Source: Halosimplex halophilum
GTDB taxonomy: Archaea; Halobacteriota; Halobacteria; Halobacteriales; Haloarculaceae
Reading direction: 5' to 3'
DNA length: 64,000 nucleotides
NCBI RefSeq assembly: GCF_004698125.1
Contig: NZ_SRHV01000005.1
Location: forward strand, 1 to 64,000
The notes under the pieces were generated by a model, which worked only from the letters and a program-made list of their open reading frames with translations, was not told the DNA's origin and ran no database searches. This document shows positions 46,316 through 55,452 of this stretch, one piece after another. The position numbers were made by a program, and so were the translations under genes. Position 1 is the stretch's first letter. Every line of letters starts with the position of its first letter.

Positions 46316-46933
46316 ATGTACGTCGGACGCTTCGTCGTCGTCGCACCCGAGGTGGGCGCCTACCGCGTCTCCTCCCGTTCGTTCCCCAACCGGAAGGCGA
46401 CCGGCCGCGAGCCGGGCACCGTCACCGTCGGCCCCACGCCCGACGCCCCCGAGACGGACAACCCCTACGTCGAGTACAACTGCCTGCGGCTGACCGACCG
46501 CGGCGCCGTGGTCGGCAACGGCTCGCACGTCGACCCCATCGCCGAGAAGCTGGCGCTGGGCTACCCCGCCCGCGACGCCCTCGCCGAGCCGCTGCTGGCG
46601 CTGGACTTCGAGAAGGACGACTACGACACGCCCCGCGTGGCGGGGATCGTCGGCGTCGACGCCGCGGACCCGAGCACGAACGCCGACGGGCCCGGCGCGG
46701 TGATCGGGACCGTCCGCCGCGACGCGCTGCTGGTCGAGGAAGTGACGGAGCCGACGCTGGTCGCCACCTACGAGAAGGACAGCCCGGAGCCCGTCGACTT
46801 CGCGGCGACCGACGCCGCCGCGGCCGCCAGCGAGGCCTACGGGATGGACTTCGAACACGAGGTCTGCGCCGTCGGCGTCTCCGGCGACAGCGTTGCCGGC
46901 TTCGAGACGGCCATCTTCAACGGCGAGGCGTAG
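46316..46933 (+). CDS. purO: IMP cyclohydrolase (archaeal PurO)
   Basis: A 205-aa enzyme for the last step of purine synthesis, closing FAICAR to IMP. PurO is the archaeal form, unrelated to bacterial PurH. Supporting segments are [36 protein letters not shown] and a C-terminal Asn-nucleophile-hydrolase-like body. ATG 46316 gives the standard start; the frame upstream is only antisense to the neighbour. prs, which supplies PRPP to the same pathway, is also in the window. Confidence 0.92.
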   Translation: MYVGRFVVVAPEVGAYRVSSRSFPNRKATGREPGTVTVGPTPDAPETDNPYVEYNCLRLTDRGAVVGNGSHVDPIAEKLALGYPARDALAEPLLALDFEKDDYDTPRVAGIVGVDAADPSTNADGPGAVIGTVRRDALLVEEVTEPTLVATYEKDSPEPVDFAATDAAAAASEAYGMDFEHEVCAVGVSGDSVAGFETAIFNGEA

Positions 46934-46980
46934 TCCGGTCCCCGGCCGGGCGGCGCCGTCTCCCCGAGGGGTGTCTGCCG

Positions 46981-46990
46981 TAGTACTAAG
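46981..46990 (+). promoter_or_regulatory. Probable promoter of the phosphodiesterase gene at 47015
   Basis: TAGTACTAAG lies 25-34 nt before the ATG, at the expected place for a TATA element. Confidence 0.4.
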
Positions 46991-47014
46991 AGCGAGGAGC
47001 GCGCACGGCAGGCC

Positions 47015-47722
47015 ATGAAGGTGGGTATCATCTCGGACATCCACGGGAACCTCGTGGCGCTGGAGGCGGTCCTGGCGGACATGCCGCCGGTCGACCGGCT
47101 CGTCTGCGCGGGCGACGTGGTCGGGTACAATCCCTGGCACGCCGAGTGCACGGCGGCGATCCGCGGCGAGGGCGACCACGGGCTGAGCGACGAGGCGGCC
47201 GCGATGTTACCCGACGGCGAGGTGCCGACGGTGATGGGCAACCACGACCGCGCGGTCGCGTTCGACCAGGCCTACGGCTTCAACGACATGGCCGCCGCGG
47301 CGGTCGCCCACGCCCGCGAGACCTGCTCGGACGACCAGCTCGAGTGGCTGGGCGAGCTCCCCGAGCAGCGGGTCGTCTGCGACGGGCGGCTGCGGATCGT
47401 CCACGGCCACCCCGACGACCCCGACCGCTACACCTACCCCGAGGAGTACAACCCGGGGATGCTCGGCGACGAGGACGTGCTCGTGACCGGTCACACGCAC
47501 GTCCAGGGCCACGAGTTCTTCGACGAAGGGCTCATCCTCAACCCCGGCGCGGTCGGCCAGCCGCGGGACGGCGACCCCCGCGCGGCCTACTCGCTGGTCG
47601 ACTTCGACAGCCGGGAGATCGAGGCCCGCCGCGTCGAGTACGACGTGGACCGGGTCGTCGACGCCGTCCGCGACGCCGACCTGCCGCTGCGGATCGGGAC
47701 GCGGCTGCGCTCCGGGCAGTAG
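47015..47722 (+). CDS. YfcE/MJ0936-type metallophosphoesterase
   Basis: A 235-aa calcineurin-like phosphodiesterase. All metal-site motifs are present: GIISDIHGN (residues about 4-12), CAGDVVGY, VMGNHDR, IVHGHPDD and VTGHTHVQGHE. Close relatives hydrolyse model phosphodiesters or cyclic nucleotides; the natural substrate is unknown. There is no signal peptide, so it is cytoplasmic. A separate promoter and 119 nt to the next gene suggest it is transcribed alone. Confidence 0.92.
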   Translation: MKVGIISDIHGNLVALEAVLADMPPVDRLVCAGDVVGYNPWHAECTAAIRGEGDHGLSDEAAAMLPDGEVPTVMGNHDRAVAFDQAYGFNDMAAAAVAHARETCSDDQLEWLGELPEQRVVCDGRLRIVHGHPDDPDRYTYPEEYNPGMLGDEDVLVTGHTHVQGHEFFDEGLILNPGAVGQPRDGDPRAAYSLVDFDSREIEARRVEYDVDRVVDAVRDADLPLRIGTRLRSGQ

Positions 47723-47841
47723 GGGGCTCGCGGTAGTGACCGCTCGCGCCCGCCGACGGCCGGAATACGCAGGCCCGTCGTTCACGTGCCGGCCCGGCGA
47801 ACGGACGGCATCGCCGGCGGGTCCGCCGGCGGCCCGCACTT

Positions 47842-49107
47842 ATGGCCGAACTGTTCGCGACCCTGGTGGGCGTGCTCTCGGTGCTGAGCGTCGCCGCGGT
47901 CGTCCGCGTCGCCGCCGCGCGGACGAGCGAGGTCGTCTACCCCGTCCTGCTCGTCGTCGTGGGCGTCGCCGCGACGGTGCTGGGCGTCGCGCCCGACTTC
48001 CGGCTGTCGGCCGACCTCATCCTGATGGTGCTGGTCCCGACGGTGCTGTTCCAGGGCTCCCAGGAGACGAAGTCGGCGGCGTTCGTCCGCGTGCTCCCGG
48101 TGGGGGTCCTGCTGCCGGTCGTCGGGCTCCCGGTCGCGGTGGCGCTTTTGGGCCTGCTCGGCCACTACGCGTTCGGCCTCCCGCTGGTGGTGACGCTCCT
48201 CTTCGCGGTGATCATCTACCCGGTCGACCCGGTCGCCATCGTCGCGCTGTTCCGGGAGGCCGACGCCGCCGAGCGGCTCTCGGTCATGGCCGAGGTCGAG
48301 AGCCACTTCAGCGACGGCTTCGCGGTCGTCGCCTACGGCGCGATGATCGGTGTCGTCTCAGAGCGGTTCGCGGAAGGGACGGACCTGGCGACGCTGCTCG
48401 GGCCCGGCGACCTGCTCGACATCGCGGTCGAGATCACGGTCGTCAGCTTCGGCGGGGTCGCCGTGGGCCTTGCCGCCGGCGCCGTCGCCTTGCTCGTCCT
48501 CCGGGCCATCGAGGACCGGATGGCCGAACTGCTGACGACGGTCGTCCTCGCCTACGGGAGCTTCCTGCTGGCGGACCACTACCTCCACGTCAGCGGCGTG
48601 CTCGCGACCGTCGCGGCCGGCCTGGTGATCGGCCTCTACGGGAAGGGGCGAGCCGTCCACCCGGACAACGTCGGGTTCATCGAGCGCACCTGGGACACCG
48701 CCGCGTTCCTCGTGTTCACGCTCGTATTCGTCCTCGTGGGGGTGCAGGCGCCGTGGCGACGGCTGCTCGGGAACGCGCCGACGGTGCTGCTGGCCGCCCT
48801 CCTCGTCCTCGCCGTCCGCGCGGTCGTCGTCTACGGCGTGACCAGCGCGGTTGGGGTGGCCGGGGTCGAGCCCGTTCCCCGGCGCTTCCAGCACGTCCTC
48901 GTCTGGGGCGGGATGCACACCGTGATCCCCATCGCGCTGCTGCTCAGCGTCCCCCGGGAACTGCCCTTCCGGCCGGCCCTGGTCGAACTCGTCTTCGGCG
49001 TCGCGCTCGTGGGCATCGTCGCCCAGGGGCTGCTGTTCCCGGTCGCCCTGCGCCTGACGGGCGCGGCCGACGAACCCGAGGAGGAGTCGCCCGGGCTGTT
49101 CTGGTGA
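47842..49107 (+). CDS. CPA1-family Na+/H+ (cation:proton) antiporter
   Basis: A 421-aa membrane protein with about 12 helices. The ion-binding helix has VIIYPVDPVAIVALF (the TDPV-like motif) and the next conserved helix VESHFSDGFAVVAYG, where an Asp lies in the second ion-site position. LFQGSQETKSAAF and WGGMHTVIPIALLLSVP match family positions. It probably exchanges Na+ for H+ to hold a low cytoplasmic Na+. Its stop codon abuts that of the convergent channel gene. Confidence 0.92.
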   Translation: MAELFATLVGVLSVLSVAAVVRVAAARTSEVVYPVLLVVVGVAATVLGVAPDFRLSADLILMVLVPTVLFQGSQETKSAAFVRVLPVGVLLPVVGLPVAVALLGLLGHYAFGLPLVVTLLFAVIIYPVDPVAIVALFREADAAERLSVMAEVESHFSDGFAVVAYGAMIGVVSERFAEGTDLATLLGPGDLLDIAVEITVVSFGGVAVGLAAGAVALLVLRAIEDRMAELLTTVVLAYGSFLLADHYLHVSGVLATVAAGLVIGLYGKGRAVHPDNVGFIERTWDTAAFLVFTLVFVLVGVQAPWRRLLGNAPTVLLAALLVLAVRAVVVYGVTSAVGVAGVEPVPRRFQHVLVWGGMHTVIPIALLLSVPRELPFRPALVELVFGVALVGIVAQGLLFPVALRLTGAADEPEEESPGLFW

Positions 49108-50160
49108 TCACCACGTGACGATCCGCGCGAGGACGAACACGAGCAGCGCCGACAGCAGCGACCCGACGATCGAGAGCGTCCCGGCGAGCAGGCGCGCCCA
49201 CGCCCCGACCGGCTGGATGTCGCCGTAGCCCAGCGTCGCGAACGTCACGACGCTGAAATAGAGGCTCTTGAAGAGCACGCGGCCGATCCACCACGGCGGC
49301 GCGTCGCCCGGGTCCTCGATCTGGTAGGTGATCGCCCGCTCGCCCTGGATCTCCAGGATGCCGCCGGTGAGGGGGAACAGCACCGCCGAGACGACGACCG
49401 CCAGCAGCGACGCCGCGAGGACGCGGTACGGGCTGGAGCCGTAGTGCATCACCCACCGCGAGAGCTCCCACTTCAGCGCCGTGAGGCGGTCGCCCCGGCT
49501 CCAGGCGAGCCGGCGGCGGGCGTCCTTCTCGCGGTTGTAGCTGTCGCGGGCCAGCCCGGGCAGGGCGTTGTCGCGGTAGAGCCGCCGGAGCTGACGGTAG
49601 GTCCAGGCGGCGGCCTCCAGCGGGTGGTCGTCCGAGAGCGTCGGCTCGACCGGCTCGCGCTCGTAGGCCGAGACGGGGCTGAACTCCGTCCCGTTGCCGA
49701 TGTGCACGTCGCTGAACACCGCCTCGTTTGTCAGGGTGTGGGCCAGCGTCGCCCGCCGCAGGTCGGCGTTCGCGAAGACGACCCCCTCCAGGGTCGCGCC
49801 GGTGAAGTCGGCGCCGATGGCCGAGCAGTCGGTCAGGTTCGCCAGCGTCATGTCCGCGCCCTCGAAGTCCGCGCCGTTGACGACCGCGCCCCTGAGGTCG
49901 GCGCCGACCAGCGACGTGCCGGCGAACCACTCGACGCCCACCAGTGAGGCCTCCCGGAGGTAGGCGCCGTCGAGCACCGCGCCCGGCTCCGGGGCCGCGT
50001 CGGCGAAGTCGTCGACGCCCTTGCCGTCGACGGGGGCGTGCCAGACACAGCGGCCGTGGTCGTCCCAGGTCGGGCGGTCGCAGGTCTCGGCCGACGCGTC
50101 CGGGTCGCGCAGTCCAACCTCGAGGCGGTAGCCGCAGCGGTCGGCCGTCGCGGTCGGCAT
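49108..50160 (-). CDS. Pentapeptide-repeat protein fused to a K+-type ion channel domain
   Basis: A 350-aa protein. The N-terminal 45 residues contain four Cys and His (CGYRLEVG, TCDRP, GRCVWHAP) that may bind zinc. Residues about 55-130 are pentapeptide repeats of the A(D/N)Lxx type (GADLRGAVVNGADFEGADM), forming a right-handed beta helix. After a charged helical linker there are two membrane helices (about 245-265 and 328-350) with a pore loop holding the selectivity filter TLGYGD. This is a two-helix channel, probably for K+, with a cytosolic beta-helix that could sense or gate. It converges directly on an antiporter gene. Confidence 0.9.
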   Translation of the reverse strand: MPTATADRCGYRLEVGLRDPDASAETCDRPTWDDHGRCVWHAPVDGKGVDDFADAAPEPGAVLDGAYLREASLVGVEWFAGTSLVGADLRGAVVNGADFEGADMTLANLTDCSAIGADFTGATLEGVVFANADLRRATLAHTLTNEAVFSDVHIGNGTEFSPVSAYEREPVEPTLSDDHPLEAAAWTYRQLRRLYRDNALPGLARDSYNREKDARRRLAWSRGDRLTALKWELSRWVMHYGSSPYRVLAASLLAVVVSAVLFPLTGGILEIQGERAITYQIEDPGDAPPWWIGRVLFKSLYFSVVTFATLGYGDIQPVGAWARLLAGTLSIVGSLLSALLVFVLARIVTW

Positions 50161-50319
50161 ACCCCCCGTTCGAGCGGCGGCTCCAAGACCGCCCGGCCGG
50201 ATACTGCGCCTTCGCCCGCCGACGGTGCGCCTCGGCCCGGCCGGCGACGGACCGTTACGTCGCTGGCACCGCTCGTCGGATGCCGCGTCCGTCCGCGACG
50301 AAAACCGCCGGATCGCCGC

Positions 50320-51498
50320 TCAGAACACGTCCTGGATCAGTTCGAGCGTCTGCTCGCGGTCGTCCCAGGGGACGAACACGGAGACCGACGTGGCGGAGGT
50401 GATCACGTCGTAGAGGTGGATGTGCGCCTCGGAGACGGGGTCGATGGCCCGCTTGACGGTGCCGGGCTGGTTGGGGAGGTCGCTGCCGGTGACGCGGACG
50501 ACGGCGATGTCGTCCTCGACGGTGACGCTGGAGAGGGCGTCCTCCTCGACGACGCGGTCGTGCAGCAGCGCCTCGGCGTCCTCGGCGTCCTCGGCGTTGA
50601 CGTAGAAGGTGATCGAGTCCATCCCCGAGGAGTTGGCGTCGATGTTGATCCCCTCGTCGCCCAGCGCGGTCGCGAGCTCGCCCAGGATCCCCGGGCTGTT
50701 GCGGATGGCGCGGCCGGCGACGGTGACGCAGGCCAGCCGGTCCTCCTGGAGGTCGATGAGGTTCTGGAACTCGCCCTCGATGGAGGTGCCGCCCGTGAGG
50801 AGGTCGTCGTGCTGGTAGTGGACGACGCGGACCCCCAGATCGGCGTCCTTGTAGGACAGCGCGGAGGGTGCGACGACCTCGGCGCCGCGGAACGACAGCG
50901 AGCGGAGCTCGTCGACGGTGATCTCGCCGACGTTGCGGGCGCCCTCGACGACGCGGGGGTCGCCGGTCATGACGCCCTCGACGTCGGTGACGATGACGAC
51001 CTCGTCGGCGTCCATGAACTTGCCGAGCATGACGGCGGAGGTGTCCGACCCGCCCCGGCCCAGGGTGGTGACGTTGCCCTGGTGGTCCTGGGCGAGGAAG
51101 CCGGTGATCACGGGGACCACGTCGGAGAGCTGGCCGCCGAGCGCGCTGGCGCGTTTCTTCGTCTCGTCGACGTCGACCTCGCCGTACTCGTCGGTGATGA
51201 TCGGCCAGCCCTCGCTGCCGGGCTCGAAGAAGTCGGCGTCGATGCCCCGCGCCGCGAGCGCCCCCTTGAGCATCCGGACGGAGGTGCGCTCGCCCATGGA
51301 GACGATCTCCGCGCGGTCGGCGTCCTCGGCCTCGTAGTTGATGTCCTCGAGCAGGTCGTCGGTCGTCGACCCCATCGCCGAAGCGACGACGGCGACCTCG
51401 TGGCCGGCCTCGATGGCCTCGGCGATGGAGTCGGCCGCGCGCGTGACGCGCTGGCCGTTGCCGAGGCTCGTGCCCCCGAACTTCACTACGACCCGCAT
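50320..51498 (-). CDS. Aspartate kinase
   Basis: A 392-aa enzyme that phosphorylates aspartate, the first step towards threonine, methionine, lysine and homoserine. The catalytic domain begins VVVKFGGTSLGNGQRV (residues 3-18), with SMGERTSVRML and TTLGRGGSDTSAV further on. Two ACT domains follow (about 265-392, including SSGMDSITFYVN), which usually bind a feedback amino acid such as threonine or lysine. The gene stands alone with a divergent stress-protein gene 219 nt away. Confidence 0.95.
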   Translation of the reverse strand: MRVVVKFGGTSLGNGQRVTRAADSIAEAIEAGHEVAVVASAMGSTTDDLLEDINYEAEDADRAEIVSMGERTSVRMLKGALAARGIDADFFEPGSEGWPIITDEYGEVDVDETKKRASALGGQLSDVVPVITGFLAQDHQGNVTTLGRGGSDTSAVMLGKFMDADEVVIVTDVEGVMTGDPRVVEGARNVGEITVDELRSLSFRGAEVVAPSALSYKDADLGVRVVHYQHDDLLTGGTSIEGEFQNLIDLQEDRLACVTVAGRAIRNSPGILGELATALGDEGINIDANSSGMDSITFYVNAEDAEDAEALLHDRVVEEDALSSVTVEDDIAVVRVTGSDLPNQPGTVKRAIDPVSEAHIHLYDVITSATSVSVFVPWDDREQTLELIQDVF

Positions 51499-51717
51499 CG
51501 GATCACCCGCATCGTGTGTGCGTGACGCATAGCTGGTGACGTGCCGTTACACGCCTCCCGGAATAACTGTGTCCATCTGCGGGCGGGGAAACGCCACTAT
51601 CCGGCGATTTCCGCGGCAAGTTCTGCGACGGCGGTCGACACCCCGCAGCCGGCCGCTCGCTCGGGTCCGCGGCGGACCCGGGTCAGACCTTTCCCGCCGA
51701 CAGCCCAAGGGTCGACT

Positions 51718-52191
51718 ATGTACCGCGTCCTGCTCCCGGTCGACAGGAACGAATCGCGCGCCCGCGCCCAGGTCGAGGCCGTCCTCGAACTCCCCGTGGC
51801 CGCCGGGGACCTGACCGTCGACGTCGTCCACGTCCACAGGAACGCGTCGTCGACCGACGCCGAGTGGGCAGCCGGCGAGGGCTTCTCCGAGACGTTCGCC
51901 GAGGAGATGGCCGAGGAGGTCCGCGAGTCCGACCGCATCCCCGCGTCTGTCGAGGCCGCCGTCGAGCGCCTGGAGGCGAGCGACCACGAGTTCGCCGTCC
52001 ACGAGCGCAGCGGCGAACCCGCCGAGGCGATCCTGGAATTCGCGGCCGAGCACGACAGCGACACCATCGTCCTCGGGGGGAGCCGACGGTCGTCGGTCGG
52101 GAAGGTGCTGTTCGGCAGCGTCGTGCAGGCGGTGATCTTAGAGAGCGACCGACCGGTGACGGTGGTGCCGGAAGCCGAGCCCGAGTCGTAG
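51718..52191 (+). CDS. Universal stress protein family (UspA)
   Basis: A 157-aa single-domain protein. The ATP-binding signature GxxG-N9-G(S/T) is recognisable as GGSRRSSVGKVLFGSV near the C-terminus, followed by PVTVVPEAE. It opens with MYRVLLPVDRNESRA, as usual in the family. ATG 51718 was chosen for this match; the frame is open upstream to 51541. In haloarchaea, Usp genes often stand beside transporters; here an SLC13 transporter follows in the same direction 98 nt later. Confidence 0.9.
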   Translation: MYRVLLPVDRNESRARAQVEAVLELPVAAGDLTVDVVHVHRNASSTDAEWAAGEGFSETFAEEMAEEVRESDRIPASVEAAVERLEASDHEFAVHERSGEPAEAILEFAAEHDSDTIVLGGSRRSSVGKVLFGSVVQAVILESDRPVTVVPEAEPES

Positions 52192-52238
52192 CCGCCACCC
52201 GGCCGGCGCGACGGCGAGCCCCGCGGTAACATCGTGTG

Positions 52239-52257
52239 GTGTGTGGTAACGACACAC
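52239..52257 (+). promoter_or_regulatory. Inverted repeat upstream of the SLC13 gene
   Basis: GTGTGT-N7-ACACAC lies just before the TATA-like ACTACTAAGT (52256-52265), about 33 nt before the ATG at 52290. It may be a repressor or activator site. Confidence 0.45.
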
Positions 52258-52289
52258 TACTAAGTCCGAGGCGCCCGGATATCCAGGGC

Positions 52290-54080
52290 ATGGGGGACAG
52301 ATCGCGACTTGCGGCGGTCTGGGAGTACTGCTGGCGACTCGACCGAAACACCCGGAACGCGCTCCGGATGCGCCCGACGGCGCTGCTGGACCACTCGAAG
52401 CTGACGCCCGAGGAGCGGGCGCTGGCCGAACGGCTCGCGACCGACGGCGGCCGCGACGGGCGCGAGGAGACGGCCGGGGCCGCCACCGACCCCGAGGAAG
52501 CGGCCGGCGCCGGCGGCGGTACGGGCGGCGACGACGGCGACGACGGGTCGGCGTTCGACGTCGGCGACCAGTACGACCGCCGCCAGAAGGTCGGCCTCGT
52601 GCTGGGCCCGGTGCTGTTCGCGCTGATCATGCTCCTGCCCACGCCCGAGGGGCTGTCGCCGGGCGGACAGGCGGTCGGCGCGACCACCGCCTGGGTCGCG
52701 GCGTGGTGGATCGGGGAGGCGATCCCGATCCCGGCCACGTCGCTGCTGCCGATCGTGTTGTTCCCGCTCACCGGGGCGCTGGAGGTGGGCGCGACCACGG
52801 CACCGTACGCCAACGACCTGATCTTCCTGTTCATGGGCGGGTTCTTCATCGCGATGGCGATGCAGCGGTGGGACCTCCACCGGCGCATCGCGCTGCGAAC
52901 GATCCGGGCGGTCGGCGCCGGCCCGCGACGCATCATTCTCGGGTTCATGGTCGCCACGGCCTTCCTCTCGATGTGGGTGTCCAACACCGCGACGGCGATG
53001 ATGATGACGCCCATCGGCCTCGCGGTCATCCTCCAGACGAGCGACATCGTCGACCGGAGCGACGCGGACATCCCGACGAGTCAGGGCGAGTTCAACTTCG
53101 GGACGGCGCTGATGCTCTGTATCGCCTACTCGGCGTCGGTCGGCGGCGTCGGGACGATCATCGGGACGCCGCCGAACCTCGTGCTGGTCGGGGCGATCAG
53201 CGAGACGTTCGGCCAGACCATCACCTTCGCCCAGTGGATGCTCTACGGCGTCCCCATCGCCGCGCTCGGCGTCGCGATCATCTGGGTGTACGTCACCAGG
53301 TTCGTCATCCCGCCCGAGATGGACAGCCTCCCCGGCGGCATGACCGTCATCGACGAGGAGATCGAGGCGCTGGGACCGATGACCCGCGAGGAGAAACTCG
53401 TCCTCGTCGTCTTCGTCGGCGCCGCCGCCGCGTGGATCTCGCGGTCGTTCGTCCTCGAACCCGTCATCCCCGGGATCGCCGACAGCGTGATCGCCATCGC
53501 CGCCGCGCTGGTCCTCTTCCTGATCCCCGCCCGCGACGAGGACGGCTCGTTCACGTTCCTGCTCGACTGGGAGACCGCGGTCGAGATCCCGTGGGGGATC
53601 ATCCTCCTGTTCGGCGGCGGGCTCGCCATCGCCGCCGGGTTCGAGGAGACCGGCCTCGCCGAGTGGATCGGCGGCCAGCTCGGCGGGCTGGAGGGCGTCT
53701 CGATCGTCCTCGTCATGGCCGTCGTCGTGCTCCTGACCATCTTCATGACCGAGGTCACGTCCAACACCGCGACCACCGCGATGCTGATGCCGATCATGGC
53801 CTCGCTGGCGGTCGGGCTGTCGGTCCACCCCTACGGGATCATGATCGGCGCGGCGACCGCCGCGTCGTTCGCGTTCATGCTGCCCGTTGCGACGCCGCCG
53901 AACGCCGTCGTCTTCGGGTCGGGGTACATCACGATGCCCCAGATGGCCAAGACCGGGTTCGGGCTCAACGTCATCGGCATCGTGCTCGTCATCCTGCTGG
54001 CGCTGACGTGGCTCCCGCTGGTCTGGGGCATCGACCTCACCCAGCTACCCCCGTGGGCGGGCGCGTTCGTGCTGGTCTGA
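52290..54080 (+). CDS. SLC13/DASS family Na+-coupled anion transporter
   Basis: A 596-aa membrane protein. A soluble acidic N-terminal region of about 85 residues, including DHSKLTPEERALAERLATD, precedes about 11 helices. The two SNT motifs that bind Na+ and substrate are present as SNTATAMMMTPI and SNTATTAMLMPI, with GGVGTIIGTPPNLVL and LPVATPPNAVVFG in the paired half-helices. Family members import di- or tricarboxylates, sulfate or phosphate; the substrate is undecided. ATG 52290 fits the promoter; the in-frame GTG at 52236 lies inside it. Confidence 0.93.
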   Translation: MGDRSRLAAVWEYCWRLDRNTRNALRMRPTALLDHSKLTPEERALAERLATDGGRDGREETAGAATDPEEAAGAGGGTGGDDGDDGSAFDVGDQYDRRQKVGLVLGPVLFALIMLLPTPEGLSPGGQAVGATTAWVAAWWIGEAIPIPATSLLPIVLFPLTGALEVGATTAPYANDLIFLFMGGFFIAMAMQRWDLHRRIALRTIRAVGAGPRRIILGFMVATAFLSMWVSNTATAMMMTPIGLAVILQTSDIVDRSDADIPTSQGEFNFGTALMLCIAYSASVGGVGTIIGTPPNLVLVGAISETFGQTITFAQWMLYGVPIAALGVAIIWVYVTRFVIPPEMDSLPGGMTVIDEEIEALGPMTREEKLVLVVFVGAAAAWISRSFVLEPVIPGIADSVIAIAAALVLFLIPARDEDGSFTFLLDWETAVEIPWGIILLFGGGLAIAAGFEETGLAEWIGGQLGGLEGVSIVLVMAVVVLLTIFMTEVTSNTATTAMLMPIMASLAVGLSVHPYGIMIGAATAASFAFMLPVATPPNAVVFGSGYITMPQMAKTGFGLNVIGIVLVILLALTWLPLVWGIDLTQLPPWAGAFVLV

Positions 54081-54081
54081 C

Positions 54082-54104
54082 CGGGGGTCGCTGTCCGTCC
54101 CCCG
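54082..54104. terminator. GC hairpin between convergent transporter genes
   Basis: CGGGGG and CCCCCG form a 6-bp stem with an 11-nt loop, 2 nt after the SLC13 stop. No clear T-run follows, so a terminator role is tentative. Confidence 0.25.
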
Positions 54105-54120
54105 TGTCCATGCCCCGGGC

Positions 54121-55320
54121 TCACTCGCTCGCCGCGGCCGTCCGGTCCACCGGCGGGTCGGCGCGGACGACGCCGACCAGCAACAGGCCCGCGACGACCG
54201 ACCCGGCGGCGAGGAACAGCCAGCCCGCCCGGTAGCCGACCGCGTCGGCCAGGCGGCCGAACGCGGGCGGCGCGACCAGCGCCCCGGTGATGAGCGCGAG
54301 CTGTCCGCCCGCGGTCGCGCCGCCCATCTCGTCGGCGGGGACGACCGTCGCCATGCAGGAGTAGTAGACGCCGGTGTACCCGAGCACGAAGAAGCCCAGC
54401 GCCGCGAAGGCCACCGCGCTGGCGACCCGGGTGGTCGTCGTCGCCACGACGACGAACAGGGCGGCGCTGGCGAGCGTCTGGGCGGCGAGCAAGGCGGTGA
54501 TACGGACGCGCGGCTCGCCGGGGAGGACGTCGGCCAGCCACCCCGAGAGGACGCGGCCGGCGCTGCCGAACAGCTGGACGAGCGCGAAGACGACGCCCCC
54601 GAAGGCGACGCTCGCGCCGACGGCCTCCTCGACGTAGAGGATGGTGTAGCCGGTCGTCGTGAACAGCGCGGCGCCGAGGAACACGCCCGCCGCGGTCAGC
54701 GCGCGGTAGGGGCGGTTGGACGCCAGCCGACGGAAGTCGGGGTACGAACCGGTGCCGCCCTCGCCGGCCCCCTCGTAGAGCACGGAGAACGCGGCCGCGA
54801 CGACGACGGCGACCGCACCGGCGACGAGGAAGCCCGCCTGCCAGGAGAAGTCGTCGGCGAGCCGCGTCACGAGTAGCGCGCTGGCGCCGCTCCCGGCGGT
54901 GACGCCGACCTGCTTGACCCCGATGGCCGTGTTCTGCCGCCCGGGGTCGACGTTGTCGAAGACGGCCTTGTTCGTCCCCGGGATGGCGGTCCCGTAGGTG
55001 GACCCGAGGACGAACACGGCGCCGAGCAGGAGGGGGTACGACGGCGCGGCGGCGACGAGGACGACGCCGACCGCGAGTCCGAGCAGTCCCAGCGGGAGCG
55101 CCCGGCCCTCGCCGTAGCGGTCGGTCGCGGCCCCGAGCGGGAGCAGGAAGACGGCGTAGCCGAGCGTCAGTCCCGTGACGACGAGGCCGACCGCGAACCG
55201 GCTGAGGCCGAACGCGTCACGGAAGAAGGGCGTCGCGGCGAAGACCGTGTAGTAGCAGACGCTGGCCGCGACCTGCCAGAGCGTGACGAGCGAGACCAGC
55301 CGCCAGTACCCGCGGTCCAT
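54121..55320 (-). CDS. MFS transporter
   Basis: A 399-aa protein with about 12 helices in two halves joined by a loop containing SYPDFRRLASNRPYRAL. MFS hallmarks include the loop 2-3 motif-like LPLGAATDRYGEGRALPLG and its counterpart GRVLSGWLADVLPGEPRVR in the second half. The substrate is unknown; family members move sugars, organic acids, nitrate or drugs. It converges on the SLC13 gene. Confidence 0.92.
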   Translation of the reverse strand: MDRGYWRLVSLVTLWQVAASVCYYTVFAATPFFRDAFGLSRFAVGLVVTGLTLGYAVFLLPLGAATDRYGEGRALPLGLLGLAVGVVLVAAAPSYPLLLGAVFVLGSTYGTAIPGTNKAVFDNVDPGRQNTAIGVKQVGVTAGSGASALLVTRLADDFSWQAGFLVAGAVAVVVAAAFSVLYEGAGEGGTGSYPDFRRLASNRPYRALTAAGVFLGAALFTTTGYTILYVEEAVGASVAFGGVVFALVQLFGSAGRVLSGWLADVLPGEPRVRITALLAAQTLASAALFVVVATTTTRVASAVAFAALGFFVLGYTGVYYSCMATVVPADEMGGATAGGQLALITGALVAPPAFGRLADAVGYRAGWLFLAAGSVVAGLLLVGVVRADPPVDRTAAASE

Positions 55321-55452
55321 CCGGCCGGGTTTGTGTCGCCACGTGCCTTACGGTGTCGGCGCCGGCAACTGTCCGACCGCCCGTCCGGCGCCGTCCGCCG
55401 GCCGGTCGTCACTCGCTGGTCGTCACTCCCCGTCGCGCTCGCCCGCCGGCCG

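Noticed and set aside
55321-55452. Repeated CGTCACTCGC words between the MFS and tautomerase genes
   Set aside because: Four or five short similar words occur in 80 nt, but the spacing is irregular and there is no pairing. It is probably low-complexity drift.
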